From NCBI GenBank assembly GCA_945862145.1, contig CAMAXE010000022.1:18361-82360 (forward strand): 64,000 bases of DNA. Reading direction: 5' to 3'. Shown here piece by piece: positions 9,811-20,654 of this stretch. Below the pieces are notes generated by a model, which searched no databases, was not told where the DNA came from, and was given only the letters and a program-made list of their open reading frames with translations. The first letter of the stretch is position 1; every line of letters begins with the position of its first letter. This DNA is from Klebsiella pneumoniae. GTDB lineage: Bacteria; Pseudomonadota; Gammaproteobacteria; Pseudomonadales; UBA5518. The translations under genes were made by a program, and so were the position numbers.

Positions 9811-9891
9811 ACCCGGCCGTGGCGGCGCCAGTCCGGCTGGCCCGCAGACGCAGCGGGCGATATCCTTGCCTCCCTTTCGCGCCTTCAGTCC

Positions 9892-10467
9892 ATGCCCCCC
9901 ATGTCGATATCCAGATTCGCCGCTCAGTTTCGTTTGCGCCCGACACGCCTTCTGATCGGCATACTGGCGGGCATGGGCCTGATGCAGGCGAGCGCCACAC
10001 TGCACGCGGCCACGCCTGAGCCCGCGCACACCGAAACCACCCTGCCGATGGAGCCCGCGGTGTCGGTTGACCTCACCGCCTCGCAACGCGAGGCCGAGCA
10101 TAGGGCAGCCCTGGAGCGCGCACGGATCGTGGCCTCGATGCCGGGAGCCGCCGAACGCGAGGCGATCGTGCCGGAGATCATGCTGATCCAGCGCAAGGCA
10201 CTGGCCGATCTGGCTGTCACCATGTCCCAGCCGCAGGGCCCCGCGCAGATCTGGCGCCTGCGCAGCACGGTTCGGCCGGATCTCTACGCCGAGCGGGTCA
10301 TACCGCGGCTGCTGCGAGCGGGCTTCTCCACCACCCCCGCCTGCCCCGGGGAGGAATGGAGCGGCAGCCACGGCAAGGCGCGTGTGGCCGTGCGTGTGGA
10401 AGAACGCGCCGTAGCGGTGGTTTTGACGCCGGCAACGCTGCAGTGCGCCGGCGGTGCGGCGCGGTAG
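9892..10467 (+). CDS. Small secreted protein of unknown function
   Basis: A 191-residue protein not assigned to a family. An N-terminal signal peptide is visible (about residues 18-40, GILAGMGLMQASATLHA, cleavage near HAA). The mature part is rich in Ala, Arg and Glu with a helical middle (about 60-110). The end holds two cysteines (ACPGEEW and LQCAGG) that could pair in the periplasm. The ATG at 9901 is an alternative start; neither has a clear ribosome site. It follows the flavoprotein by about 80 bases on the same strand and is convergent with the SulP gene. Confidence 0.55.
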   Translation: MPPMSISRFAAQFRLRPTRLLIGILAGMGLMQASATLHAATPEPAHTETTLPMEPAVSVDLTASQREAEHRAALERARIVASMPGAAEREAIVPEIMLIQRKALADLAVTMSQPQGPAQIWRLRSTVRPDLYAERVIPRLLRAGFSTTPACPGEEWSGSHGKARVAVRVEERAVAVVLTPATLQCAGGAAR

Positions 10468-10571
10468 GCGCCGGTCGGCAACACGGGGCTCCGTGAATGA
10501 CCGCGCGACGCTCGGCATGATCCGTGACGCCGAGGAGCGCGGGCGACCGCCACCACCCGAGTGTTCCCGGT

Positions 10572-12119
10572 CTAGCTCCCCGCCGGGGGATCATCGGCCA
10601 GGCACCGGGCGTCCTTGCCAAATACCTGTCGCAGGATGCGTTCGGCCTGCGGCGGAAATCCCGGAAGCACACGCACCGTGAGCCCCGCGCCCTCGGCCTG
10701 TGCCACCACTCGGCGCAGGATCAGCGCGCTCGAGTAGTCAATGCGCCCTACCCTCCTCAGATCGAGCACAAGTCGGTCTGCCGCGGGATAGCGCGCGAGC
10801 TCTGCCACAAGGGCTTCCTCCAACAACGGAGCAGAGCCGAAGTACAGCACGCCCACCGCCTCCAGTCTGAGGGTGCTGCCCTCCAGTTCGCTCTTGATCT
10901 GGATCCGCCGTTCACGCCAGAGGTGCACGCCCACCGCGCTGCTGATGCCGATGAACACCCCGAGATCGATGCGCGGCGCCAGCAGCAGCGTGGCGCAGAA
11001 CGTGACCAGTGACACCGAGGCCTGCGCGGGGGAGATGCGCAGCAGCGCCAGCGTGGCGCCCAGATCCACCAGCTTTGCCACCGAACTGATGAGCACCGCT
11101 GCCAGCACTGCGCGCGGCAATTCGGCAAGAAATCCGGTGAGCGGCAACAGCAACAGGACGGTGATGCCGGTAACCAGCCCCGCCATCCGCGTGCGCCCGC
11201 CGCTCGCCTGGCTGAGTATTGTACGGCTGAAGGACCCGCCAACCGGCATGCCGCCGAACAGTCCCGCTGCGAGATTGGCTGCACCCTGGCTCAGGAACTC
11301 GCGATCGGCATCCCAGGTTTCGCGGTTGCGGGCAGCCATGCTGCGCGAGATCGCCGCCGCCTCGGAAAAACCCACCAGCGCAATCACCGCACCCGGGATG
11401 AGCAGCGCGGGCAGCATGCCCCAAGGCAACGACAGCGATGGCAGCGCAAGGCCAGCCTGAACCAGTCCCAGCACCGGGCCGCGGTAGTCCAATGTGTGGC
11501 TGAGCGCGAGTCCGCCGATGACGGCGCACAAGATCCAGGGAAAGCGCGGCCACCAGATGCGCCCGCCTTCGATCAGGGCAAAGCTCATCAAGGTCATCAG
11601 AAGCGCCCACCGATCCCATTGGTCCGGATGTGCGAACAGCCGCAGCAGGTTACCGAGAATATCCTGCCCCGGAAGGCTCACGCCAAAGGCGGCTGGCAAC
11701 TGCGAGCCGAGAATCAGCAGCGCTACCGCAGAACTGAATCCCACCAGCACAGGCTCGGACATCAGGTAGACCACAAAGCCGGCTCGCAACAGGCCGATCA
11801 GCACGCGTATGACACCCACAACCAGCGCGAGCAGGGCCGCAAGCTCGAGGTACGTGGCAGAGAGGGGAGGCGCAATCACCACCAGGGTGCCGAAGGTGAG
11901 GAGGCTGGTCATCGCCACTGGCCCGGTCTGGAGATAGGGCGAAGACACCAGGAAGGCCGCGGCGATGGGCGCGACGATGGCCGCAATCAGCCCGGAGGAC
12001 GGCGGCAGGCCCGCAAGCGCCGCGTACGCGATGGCCTGCGGCAACAGCACCAGCGCCACACTGATGCCGGCGAACACGTCCCCGCGCCAGAGCGCGGCCC
12101 GGCTGCGCGGGCCATTCAT
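10572..12119 (-). CDS. SulP-family anion transporter with STAS domain
   Basis: A 515-residue inner-membrane transporter of the SLC26/SulP family, which moves sulfate, bicarbonate or other anions. The first about 400 residues hold 12-14 transmembrane segments. The SulP signature region is visible near the start (FAGISVALVLLPQAIAYAALAG) and the GGMPVGGSFSRT motif lies in the middle. The C-terminal about 100 residues are a STAS domain (LVLDLRRVGRIDYSSAL). It is slightly short for the family (usually 550-580). There is no strong Shine-Dalgarno before the ATG. The transported anion cannot be told; no cysteine or sulfate-assimilation genes are near. Confidence 0.88.
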   Translation of the reverse strand: MNGPRSRAALWRGDVFAGISVALVLLPQAIAYAALAGLPPSSGLIAAIVAPIAAAFLVSSPYLQTGPVAMTSLLTFGTLVVIAPPLSATYLELAALLALVVGVIRVLIGLLRAGFVVYLMSEPVLVGFSSAVALLILGSQLPAAFGVSLPGQDILGNLLRLFAHPDQWDRWALLMTLMSFALIEGGRIWWPRFPWILCAVIGGLALSHTLDYRGPVLGLVQAGLALPSLSLPWGMLPALLIPGAVIALVGFSEAAAISRSMAARNRETWDADREFLSQGAANLAAGLFGGMPVGGSFSRTILSQASGGRTRMAGLVTGITVLLLLPLTGFLAELPRAVLAAVLISSVAKLVDLGATLALLRISPAQASVSLVTFCATLLLAPRIDLGVFIGISSAVGVHLWRERRIQIKSELEGSTLRLEAVGVLYFGSAPLLEEALVAELARYPAADRLVLDLRRVGRIDYSSALILRRVVAQAEGAGLTVRVLPGFPPQAERILRQVFGKDARCLADDPPAGS

Positions 12120-12380
12120 GCCGCGTGACTCAGGCGCGGCTTGCTAAGCCATGCCGACGAGTAACAGCTGGTGGTCTTTAGCGTATCTCCGACCGGTGCC
12201 GATGTGCAGACCTCGGGCTCATCACGCGCAGTCATGGCGGCCCACGGGATCACGATAAGTTGGGATATAGGTATAACATCAGGCGAGGCAACAGGTGCGA
12301 GATTCTCGGCGCGCTTCAGAGTCATCCCGGTTCTGTGGCACCTTTCCCCATCGACACCACCCAGGCACGGAAACCCGCAT

Positions 12381-13988
12381 ATGCACAGCGACTGGGATGC
12401 CATCGTCGTCGGCGGGGGCCACAACGGCCTGACCGCGGCGGCCTATCTGGGACGCGCTGGACTGCGCACCCTGGTGCTGGAGAAGAACCCCGTGGTGGGT
12501 GGTGCGGCGGTGAGCGAGGAATTCCATCCCGGCTACCGCAATTCGGTGGCCTCGTACGTGGTGAGCCTGCTGCAACCCACCGTGATTGCCGACCTCGAAC
12601 TGGCGCGACACGGGTTCTCCACCCTCGCGCTCGACAGCACCTTCTACCCGCGTCCGGACGGACGGCATCTTTTGCTGACGGGCGAGGAATCGAGCGACCG
12701 CGCGCAGATGGAGGCCTTCGAGGCCGGCAGCCACGCGGCAATGCAGGCGCTGCACCGCGTCACCAACGAGGCCGGCGAGGTACTGCGCGAGCAATGGCTT
12801 CGCGAGCCGCCACGTCTGGTCGGGGCCGGCGCCGCCGACGCAATGTCCATGCTACGCACCGGGCTTGCCTTCAGAAAGCTCTCGGGCGAGGGACGCCAGC
12901 GCCTGCTGCAATTTCTGCTGGGCAGCGCACGCGCGCTGATCGAGCGCCACTTCGACAGCGAGGATATGCGCGCCATCTTTTGTGCGGGAACGCTCTCCGG
13001 AAACTACGCGAGCCTCCACGCACCGGGTTCCGCGCTGCCCATGCTGCACCATGCGGTGGGCGAGGTAGACGGCGTGCGGGGACGCTGGGCACTGGCGCGG
13101 GGCGGCATGGGTGCGATCACGCAGGCCATGGCGCGCAGCGCTGCCGAGCACGGCGTGCAGATCCGTACCGAGGCCGAGGTGGAGCGCCTGCTGATAGACG
13201 GCGGACGGGTGCGGGGCGTGCACCTGCGGGGTGGCGAGAACCTGCACGCTACAGTGGTGCTCACCAACACCGATCCGCACCGTACCTTCACCCGGCTGGT
13301 CGGCGCCGAACATCTGGCGCCGGATTTTGTGAAGGACATCGAGGTCTGGCGCATGGAGTCCGCATCGATGCGCATGAACCTGGCGCTGCGCGGACTGCCC
13401 GAGTTCTACGCCCTGCCTACCGGCGGCGTCGTGGGCCAGCACCACCGCTCCTTCATCAACATCGTGCACTCGGCAGACGCCATCGAGCGCACCTACGCCA
13501 GCTCGCGGGCCGGCGAGCTGCCCGAGCACCCGGTGATGGAAATTCTCATTCCCTCCACGGTCGACGACTCGCTCGCCGCACCCGGGCACCACGTGATGAG
13601 CCTGCTCTGCAAGTACGTGCCCTACCAACTCTCCGGGGGAAGGCACTGGCAGGACATGCGCGAGACGGCCGCTGATCACATGCTGGCTTATCTGGGCCGC
13701 TACGTGAAAAACCTGGACGAGATCGTGGCGGGCCGCCAGGTGCTCACGCCCTGGGACATCGAGCAGCGCTTCGGCATGACGCGCGGCGACATCTGCCACG
13801 GACGCCTCGAGCCCGACCAGCTCTTCAGCATGCGCCCGCACCCGCAGGCGGCGCAGTACGCAACGCCGATACGCGGGCTCTACCTCTGCGGCTCAGGAAG
13901 CCACCCCGGCGGTGGCGTCACGGGCGCGCCCGGGCACAATGCGGCGCGACGCGTCATCAAGGACTGGAAGAAACTTCGCGCGCGCTGA
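12381..13988 (+). CDS. Phytoene-desaturase/PYROXD2-like FAD-dependent oxidoreductase
   Basis: A 535-residue flavoprotein. The FAD dinucleotide motif VVGGGHNGLTAAAYLG is at about residues 8-23, followed by EKNPVVGGAAVSEE. The C-terminal FAD motif appears as GLYLCGSGSHPGGGVTGAPG near residue 500. This architecture is shared by carotenoid desaturases/isomerases and by PYROXD2; no carotenoid genes are near, so a different lipid-like substrate is likely. The ATG at 12381 was chosen because the FAD motif begins at once after it; the frame is open 70 codons upstream without coding features. It is divergent from the SulP gene across about 260 bases and convergent with P450 no. 1. Confidence 0.85.
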   Translation: MHSDWDAIVVGGGHNGLTAAAYLGRAGLRTLVLEKNPVVGGAAVSEEFHPGYRNSVASYVVSLLQPTVIADLELARHGFSTLALDSTFYPRPDGRHLLLTGEESSDRAQMEAFEAGSHAAMQALHRVTNEAGEVLREQWLREPPRLVGAGAADAMSMLRTGLAFRKLSGEGRQRLLQFLLGSARALIERHFDSEDMRAIFCAGTLSGNYASLHAPGSALPMLHHAVGEVDGVRGRWALARGGMGAITQAMARSAAEHGVQIRTEAEVERLLIDGGRVRGVHLRGGENLHATVVLTNTDPHRTFTRLVGAEHLAPDFVKDIEVWRMESASMRMNLALRGLPEFYALPTGGVVGQHHRSFINIVHSADAIERTYASSRAGELPEHPVMEILIPSTVDDSLAAPGHHVMSLLCKYVPYQLSGGRHWQDMRETAADHMLAYLGRYVKNLDEIVAGRQVLTPWDIEQRFGMTRGDICHGRLEPDQLFSMRPHPQAAQYATPIRGLYLCGSGSHPGGGVTGAPGHNAARRVIKDWKKLRAR

Positions 13989-14088
13989 GCGACGGGTGCA
14001 GCAACACGAAGGCCCAGCCAGGTCGATGCTGCAGGCATCGCCCGGCGCCACGGCGTAGATCACCGACCATCCGCCGCTTGAACACCCG

Positions 14089-15327
14089 CTAGCGGGCGCG
14101 AAACGAAACCTGCAACTCGTGAAGACCGCGAAACAGCGAGCTGGGGATATACCGCGCGCGCTCCACACCCGGCGTGAGGCGGATATCGTCCAGACGTTCG
14201 AGGATCCGCCTGAAGGCGACCACCAGCTCCTTACGCGAGAGCATCATCCCGATGCAGGTGTGTATGCCGCGACTGAAGGCCACGTGGGCGGTCGAAAAAT
14301 CGCGGCCCACGTCGAAGGTATCCGGGTCGCGAAAGTACTTCTCGTCGCGATTGGCCGACGTGAACATGAGCAGCAGCATGGTGCCAGCCGGTATGGCCAC
14401 GCCGCCCAGCTCGGTGTCCTGCACCGCCTGGCGCCACATGCCCTGGGTCGGTGTCTGCATGCGCAGCAGTTCCTCGACCATGTTGGGAACGAGAGCAGGG
14501 TCCGCCCGCACGCGAGCAAGCTGCGCCGGGTTATCGATCAGCGTGAGCAGGCCCCCGGAGAGCATGTGCGAGGTGGTCGCATTGCCGGCAACCATCAACT
14601 GCTGGGCCACGCTCAGCAGCTCCGCCGGGTCCAGCGGGCGCTCGTCATCCACCCGCGCGTTCAGCAGATCCGTGAGCATGTCGGCGCGCGGTGCGGTACG
14701 ACGCTCGTCGATGCGTGCCTTCATGTAGTGCTGGAACTCCACCACCTGTTCGGCCCGTTCGACCTGCTCGTCCTCCGTGAGAGCGCTGCCGATCAGCTCG
14801 ATGAAGGCATCGGACCAGGCCTTGACACGCGGCACGTCGGCCTCGTCGATGCCGAGCTGCTGGGCGATCACGGTGCAGGGCAACGGGATGGCGAACTGGC
14901 GCACGAACTCGCACTGCCCGGCCTGCGCAAAGCCATCGATCAGCCGGTCGACCATCCCAACCAGGTGCCCCTCGAGGGCGTCGACTTTTTCGCGGGTGAA
15001 GGCCCGGTTCACCAGTTTCTTGAAGCGCGTATGCGAGGGCGGATCGTTGGTGAGCAGAGTCTCGACCTGCGGCCAGCCGCGGGCGTAGATCTCCCGGCAG
15101 CGGGCACTGTGGATCGAGGGCCCGAGCAGCGCCTGCTCGTTACGACTTGAAAACACCAGGGGCTTCATCAGGGCTTCGAGCACCTGGTCGTAGCCGAAGA
15201 CCATCACGAGATCCTTGCCGGGCATCTTGTAGACCGGACTCTCGCGACGGCCGATCGCATAGGCGGCGTGCGGCTCGCGCAGATGCTGCTCACTGTCGAA
15301 GTCGATGGCATCGAGCCTGCTGCTCAT
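14089..15327 (-). CDS. Cytochrome P450 no. 1 (bacterial class I type)
   Basis: A 412-residue soluble P450. Haem-binding FSRGIHTCIG has the thiolate Cys at about residue 358 (the first Phe-x-x-Gly is kept). The ExxR motif is in EELLRMQTP. The I-helix motif is AGNATTS: the acidic residue normally found before the conserved Thr is Ala, which is unusual and may alter proton delivery. The ATG at 15327 has GGGAGG 5 bases upstream, a strong ribosome site; the frame extends further but was cut there. No ferredoxin or ferredoxin reductase gene is adjacent. The MDR reductase gene is divergent from it. Substrate unknown. Confidence 0.92.
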   Translation of the reverse strand: MSSRLDAIDFDSEQHLREPHAAYAIGRRESPVYKMPGKDLVMVFGYDQVLEALMKPLVFSSRNEQALLGPSIHSARCREIYARGWPQVETLLTNDPPSHTRFKKLVNRAFTREKVDALEGHLVGMVDRLIDGFAQAGQCEFVRQFAIPLPCTVIAQQLGIDEADVPRVKAWSDAFIELIGSALTEDEQVERAEQVVEFQHYMKARIDERRTAPRADMLTDLLNARVDDERPLDPAELLSVAQQLMVAGNATTSHMLSGGLLTLIDNPAQLARVRADPALVPNMVEELLRMQTPTQGMWRQAVQDTELGGVAIPAGTMLLLMFTSANRDEKYFRDPDTFDVGRDFSTAHVAFSRGIHTCIGMMLSRKELVVAFRRILERLDDIRLTPGVERARYIPSSLFRGLHELQVSFRAR

Positions 15328-15545
15328 GAATCCTCCCGCGCAACGCATGGATCGACCGGCGGCAGGCCGGGAATGGTCCGAATGATGACGCATTTCCCGC
15401 CTCCGGGCCCACTACACAGCGGCTGGTCGCCCGCGCCCGCGCCCGGAGTCGGAGAGTCCGCGCAGGTTTTTCACGACGGGGTATTCGAGGGCTCCGGGCA
15501 TCCCGGTTATAGTTCCGCACCGTAGCGCACCCTCAGGACATCATC

Positions 15546-16556
15546 ATGGCATCCAGCAACGAACAGTGGCGCCTGATCGCCCGCCCCACCGAAGAGGCAA
15601 CCCCTGAGCATTTCCGGATCACGCACAGCGAGATCCCCGTGCCCGGACCCGGCGAGGCGCTGGTAAGGAACATCTACCTCTTCGTGCCGCCGTCAATGCG
15701 GCTGTGGATGAACGCGAAAGACAGCTATTTCCCCGCCCAGGTACTGGGCGAGGTGATGATGGGAATCACGATGGGCGTGGTGGAAAAATCGAATGTGCCG
15801 GGCCTAGAACCGGGCACCTACGTGAACGGGATGGGCGGCTGGCAACACTGGTTTGTGGCGCCCGGAGAGGCCTTGCAGCCGGTGATACCGCACCCGGGTG
15901 TGCCGCTTGAGCTCTACCGCACCGTGCTGGATGTGCAGGGCCTGACCGCCTACGTGGGCGTGACCCAGGTCTGCAAGCCCAAGTCCGGCGAAACCCTCGT
16001 GGTGACAGCCGCGGCTGGCAGCGTGGGCTCGCTTGCCTGCCAGGTCGCGAAGAACATGGGGATTCGGGTGATCGGCATCGCCGGTGGCGAGGCAAAGTGC
16101 CGCTGGCTGGTCGAGGAATGTGGCATCGACGCCGCGATCGACTACAAATCCGAGGACGTCGGCAGCCGACTTGACGCGCTCGCCCCGAACGGCATCGACG
16201 CCGTGTTCGAGAACGTGGGCGGCCCGGTGATGGACCTGATCCTCGACCGCATCAACGACCACGCGCGCATCGCACTCTGCGGGCTTATCTCCAGTTACAA
16301 CACCGACACCACCCAGAGCACCATGTCGCTGATGCAACTGGTGAACCGTGCGGCCGTGCTGCAGGGTTTCCTGGTCAAGGATTACTTCCACCTTTACGGC
16401 GAGATGCTCAGCTCGCTGCAGGCGCAGGTACTGGCGGGCAAGCTCAAGTACCAGATCGACATTCTGGAGGGTATGGAGAGCGCTCTCGAGGCCATGCACC
16501 GCATCTCGACCGGTCGCAACCAGGGTGTGCAGCTGGTGCGCCTCAGCCCACCCTGA
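15546..16556 (+). CDS. NADP-dependent oxidoreductase, zinc-free MDR superfamily (leukotriene B4 dehydrogenase/CurA-like)
   Basis: A 336-residue medium-chain reductase. The N-terminal catalytic domain has no zinc-ligand cysteines. The nucleotide-binding motif AAAGSVGSLACQVAK lies at about residues 158-172, and GPVMDLILDRINDHARIALCG is typical of the LTB4DH/YncB/CurA branch, which reduces the C=C bond of enones with NADPH. The start has AGGA about 8 bases upstream. It is divergent from P450 no. 1 across about 218 bases, which hints at shared regulation but does not prove it. Confidence 0.88.
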   Translation: MASSNEQWRLIARPTEEATPEHFRITHSEIPVPGPGEALVRNIYLFVPPSMRLWMNAKDSYFPAQVLGEVMMGITMGVVEKSNVPGLEPGTYVNGMGGWQHWFVAPGEALQPVIPHPGVPLELYRTVLDVQGLTAYVGVTQVCKPKSGETLVVTAAAGSVGSLACQVAKNMGIRVIGIAGGEAKCRWLVEECGIDAAIDYKSEDVGSRLDALAPNGIDAVFENVGGPVMDLILDRINDHARIALCGLISSYNTDTTQSTMSLMQLVNRAAVLQGFLVKDYFHLYGEMLSSLQAQVLAGKLKYQIDILEGMESALEAMHRISTGRNQGVQLVRLSPP

Positions 16557-16721
16557 GCCTGCCGACACATCTCGCTGCGCCGACCATCCGTCGGCGCAGC
16601 GATGGCAGCATCCTGTCAGCCCGAAGGCGGCAATACCTGCAATTGCCATCCACGCCAGAGCCACTACACTAGCGCGCCGCGGGCCCGAGCCCGGGCAACT
16701 TCCGTATCTGCAGGCTCCTCC

Positions 16722-18308
<1,587 letters not shown>

Positions 18309-18314
18309 GTGTCC

Positions 18315-18335
18315 CCGGGCCCGCGAGCGGCCCGG
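18315..18335. terminator. Hairpin between convergent ybiT and rluF
   Basis: A perfect 7-bp stem (CCGGGCC / GGCCCGG) with a 7-base loop lies in the 36 bases between the two stop codons. It could stop transcription from both sides. There is no T-run, so intrinsic termination is not certain. Confidence 0.45.
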
Positions 18336-18344
18336 ACCCGCGAC

Positions 18345-19058
18345 TCACCAGTCCTTCACGTCCGGCAGCAATCCGGCCAGTTCGCCATCGGTGAGATTGC
18401 GCCAGGCGCCCACCTTCAGCGTGCCGAGGTTAACGTTGATGATGCGCACCCGCCGCAACTGGCGCACCCGGTAGCCGAGCACCTCGCTCATCAGGCGGAT
18501 CTGGCGGTTAAGACCCTGTGTCAGGACGATGCGAAAGCCGTATTTGGCGAATCTGGACACGCGGCAGGGCTTGGTCATCTGCCGGTGGATCATCACGCCG
18601 CGCGCCATGGCGCGCAGGAACTCCTCGGTGATCGGCTGGTTCACGCCCACGAGATATTCCTTCTCGTGCTCGTTCTCCACACGCAGGATGCGGTTGACGA
18701 TATCGCCGTTGCTGGTCAACAGGATCAACCCCTCGGAGTCCTTGTCGAGGCGCCCGATGGGGAAAATCCGCTGCTGGTGGTCAATGAAATCGATGATGTT
18801 TCCCTCGATCTCCTGATCCGTGGTGCAGGTGATGCCAACCGGCTTGTTCAGCGCGATATACACGTGGTTGCGGCGGTTTTTGACCACTGGACGGCGCTTC
18901 AACTCCCGCTCGTCCACGCACACCACCATGCCCTCCAGCCACTTCGCGCCGGTCGCGGCAACAACTCCATCTAGCGTGACGCGCTGCGCGGTGATCAGTT
19001 CGTCGGCCTCACGGCGCGAGCACAGACCCGTTTCGCTGATGAATTTGTTCAGTCGCAT
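18345..19058 (-). CDS. rluF: 23S rRNA pseudouridine synthase RluF
   Basis: A 237-residue RsuA-family pseudouridine synthase. The N-terminal S4-like RNA-binding domain (MRLNKFISETGLCSRREAD) occupies residues 1-60. The catalytic motif GRLDKDSEGL, with the nucleophilic Asp, follows near residue 103, and the region with GLNRQIRLMSEVLGY and QLRRVRI near 185-205 closes the catalytic domain. RluF modifies U2604 (and U2605) of 23S rRNA in E. coli. It is shorter than the E. coli protein (290), missing the extra C-terminal tail. The gene starts 5 bases after the dbpA stop, so both are one operon acting on 23S rRNA. Confidence 0.9.
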   Translation of the reverse strand: MRLNKFISETGLCSRREADELITAQRVTLDGVVAATGAKWLEGMVVCVDERELKRRPVVKNRRNHVYIALNKPVGITCTTDQEIEGNIIDFIDHQQRIFPIGRLDKDSEGLILLTSNGDIVNRILRVENEHEKEYLVGVNQPITEEFLRAMARGVMIHRQMTKPCRVSRFAKYGFRIVLTQGLNRQIRLMSEVLGYRVRQLRRVRIINVNLGTLKVGAWRNLTDGELAGLLPDVKDW

Positions 19059-19063
19059 GGTGT

Positions 19064-20434
19064 TCAGAGTATCCGTATACGGAAAGTGCGGCCCTTGATC
19101 TTGCCGCGGCGCAAGCCTGTCAGCGCCGCCTGCGCGCGCTCATGGCGGACCGCAACGTAGGCGCGTGTGGGGAAGAGATCAATCTTGCCGATATCCGCCG
19201 ACAAGAGCCCTGCATCACCCGTCAGCGCGCCGAGGATATCGCCAGGGCGCAGCTTGTCCTGCTTGCCGCCGTCGATCGCCAGTGTCTGCATCGCTGGCGG
19301 CGGCAGGGCTTGCAAGCCCGCGCGTGGCGGGAGATCCGCCCACTCCACGGGACCGGTCATCGCCGCCTCTATGGGCAGGAGCCGCGGGACATCGCGGTCA
19401 GCAACCAGAGTGAGCGCGAGCCCGTCCTCGCCCGCGCGCCCGGTGCGCCCGATACGGTGCACATGCACTTCCGGCTCGCCCGGAAGCTCCGCCGAAATGA
19501 CCAGTGACAACGACTTGATATCAAGCCCGCGCGCGGCAACATCCGTGGCCACCAGCACGCGTCGGCTGCCGTTGGCGAACTGCAGCAGGGTTTCGTCACG
19601 GTCGCGCTGTTCCAGATCGCCGTGTAGTGCGATGGCGGCGATACCTCGCTGGCACAGGGTTTCGGTGAGGTCTCGCACATCGATCTTCATGTTGCAGAAC
19701 ACCAGACAGCTCTGCGGCTGACGCTCGAGCAACAGCGCGATCACCGCCTCGGCGCGGGCAGCGTGCTCAACGCGGTAGAACAACTGGCGGATGACACTCT
19801 CCTCGGGCGCATCGGCGACGGTAACCGTGGCCGGCGAGCGCTGAAATCGCGCGCTCAAGGTGCGGATTTCCGTGGGATAGGTAGCGGAGAACAGCCAGGT
19901 TTTACGCATCTCCGGCAGGCCGGCCAGGATGCCCTGGATGACATCCAGGAAGCCCATGTCCAGCATGCGGTCGGCCTCGTCCAGGACAAGGCTCGCGACC
20001 TCATCGAGTGGCAGGGCCTTGCGATCGATCAGCTCCCGTATGCGCCCCGGCGTGCCCACAGCAATATGCGGTTCGTGCACCAGCGAGGCCAGCTGCGCAC
20101 GCACCGGCACGCCCCCGCACAGACTCGACACCTTCACGTTCGGCATGAAACGCGCCAGCGCGCGGATTTCCTTGGCCACCTGGTCTGCAAGCTCACGGGT
20201 AGGACACAGGACGAGCGCCTGCAAGCGGGCACGTTCGGGATCCAGGCCCGCAAGCAGCGCCAGACCAAAGGCTGCCGTCTTGCCACTGCCGGTGCGCGCC
20301 TGCGCGAGCACATCCTGACCGGCGAGCATGGGCGGCAGCGCGGCGGACTGGACGGGCGTGGTCATCGAGTAGCCAAGCGCGGCCACGGACTGCAGCAACG
20401 CCCGGGGAAGATCGAGTTCAGTGAATTCTGTCAT
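19064..20434 (-). CDS. dbpA: ATP-dependent RNA helicase DbpA
   Basis: A 456-residue DEAD-box helicase, the same length as E. coli DbpA. Motif Q, motif I ARTGSGKT (about residues 44-51), motif II DEAD in VLDEADRMLDMGF (about 151), motif III SAT, and motif VI HRIGRTGRAG are all present. The C-terminal 75 residues are the DbpA RNA-recognition domain, which binds hairpin 92 of 23S rRNA (KIDLFPTRAYVAVRH region). It acts in assembly of the large ribosomal subunit. It sits immediately upstream of rluF in one operon. Confidence 0.95.
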   Translation of the reverse strand: MTEFTELDLPRALLQSVAALGYSMTTPVQSAALPPMLAGQDVLAQARTGSGKTAAFGLALLAGLDPERARLQALVLCPTRELADQVAKEIRALARFMPNVKVSSLCGGVPVRAQLASLVHEPHIAVGTPGRIRELIDRKALPLDEVASLVLDEADRMLDMGFLDVIQGILAGLPEMRKTWLFSATYPTEIRTLSARFQRSPATVTVADAPEESVIRQLFYRVEHAARAEAVIALLLERQPQSCLVFCNMKIDVRDLTETLCQRGIAAIALHGDLEQRDRDETLLQFANGSRRVLVATDVAARGLDIKSLSLVISAELPGEPEVHVHRIGRTGRAGEDGLALTLVADRDVPRLLPIEAAMTGPVEWADLPPRAGLQALPPPAMQTLAIDGGKQDKLRPGDILGALTGDAGLLSADIGKIDLFPTRAYVAVRHERAQAALTGLRRGKIKGRTFRIRIL

Positions 20435-20654
20435 GCCCCATTATGGTGTCGCGGCGCCGGCAACGGGGGAAATCACGGGGGGAAAAGGTCGGCAAGATCC
20501 ATTGCCTCACAGGCCGCACCCACACGCTCCGCCAGGTGACTCCAACGTGCGGTGCTCAACATAAAACCGTCACCAGACGGTCATTTGCCGTGGTCATGCT
20601 GCTAAGCGATTGCCGATCCGGCAGTCGATACCACCCACCAACAAGGATTCCCAC

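Noticed and set aside
12171..12380. N-terminal extension of the FAD oxidoreductase
   Set aside because: The upstream 70 codons are open but have no coding character, and the FAD motif starts right after the ATG at 12381.
14085..14096. CCCGCTAGCGGG as a terminator
   Set aside because: It is a loopless palindrome that overlaps the P450 stop codon, so it cannot form a normal terminator hairpin.
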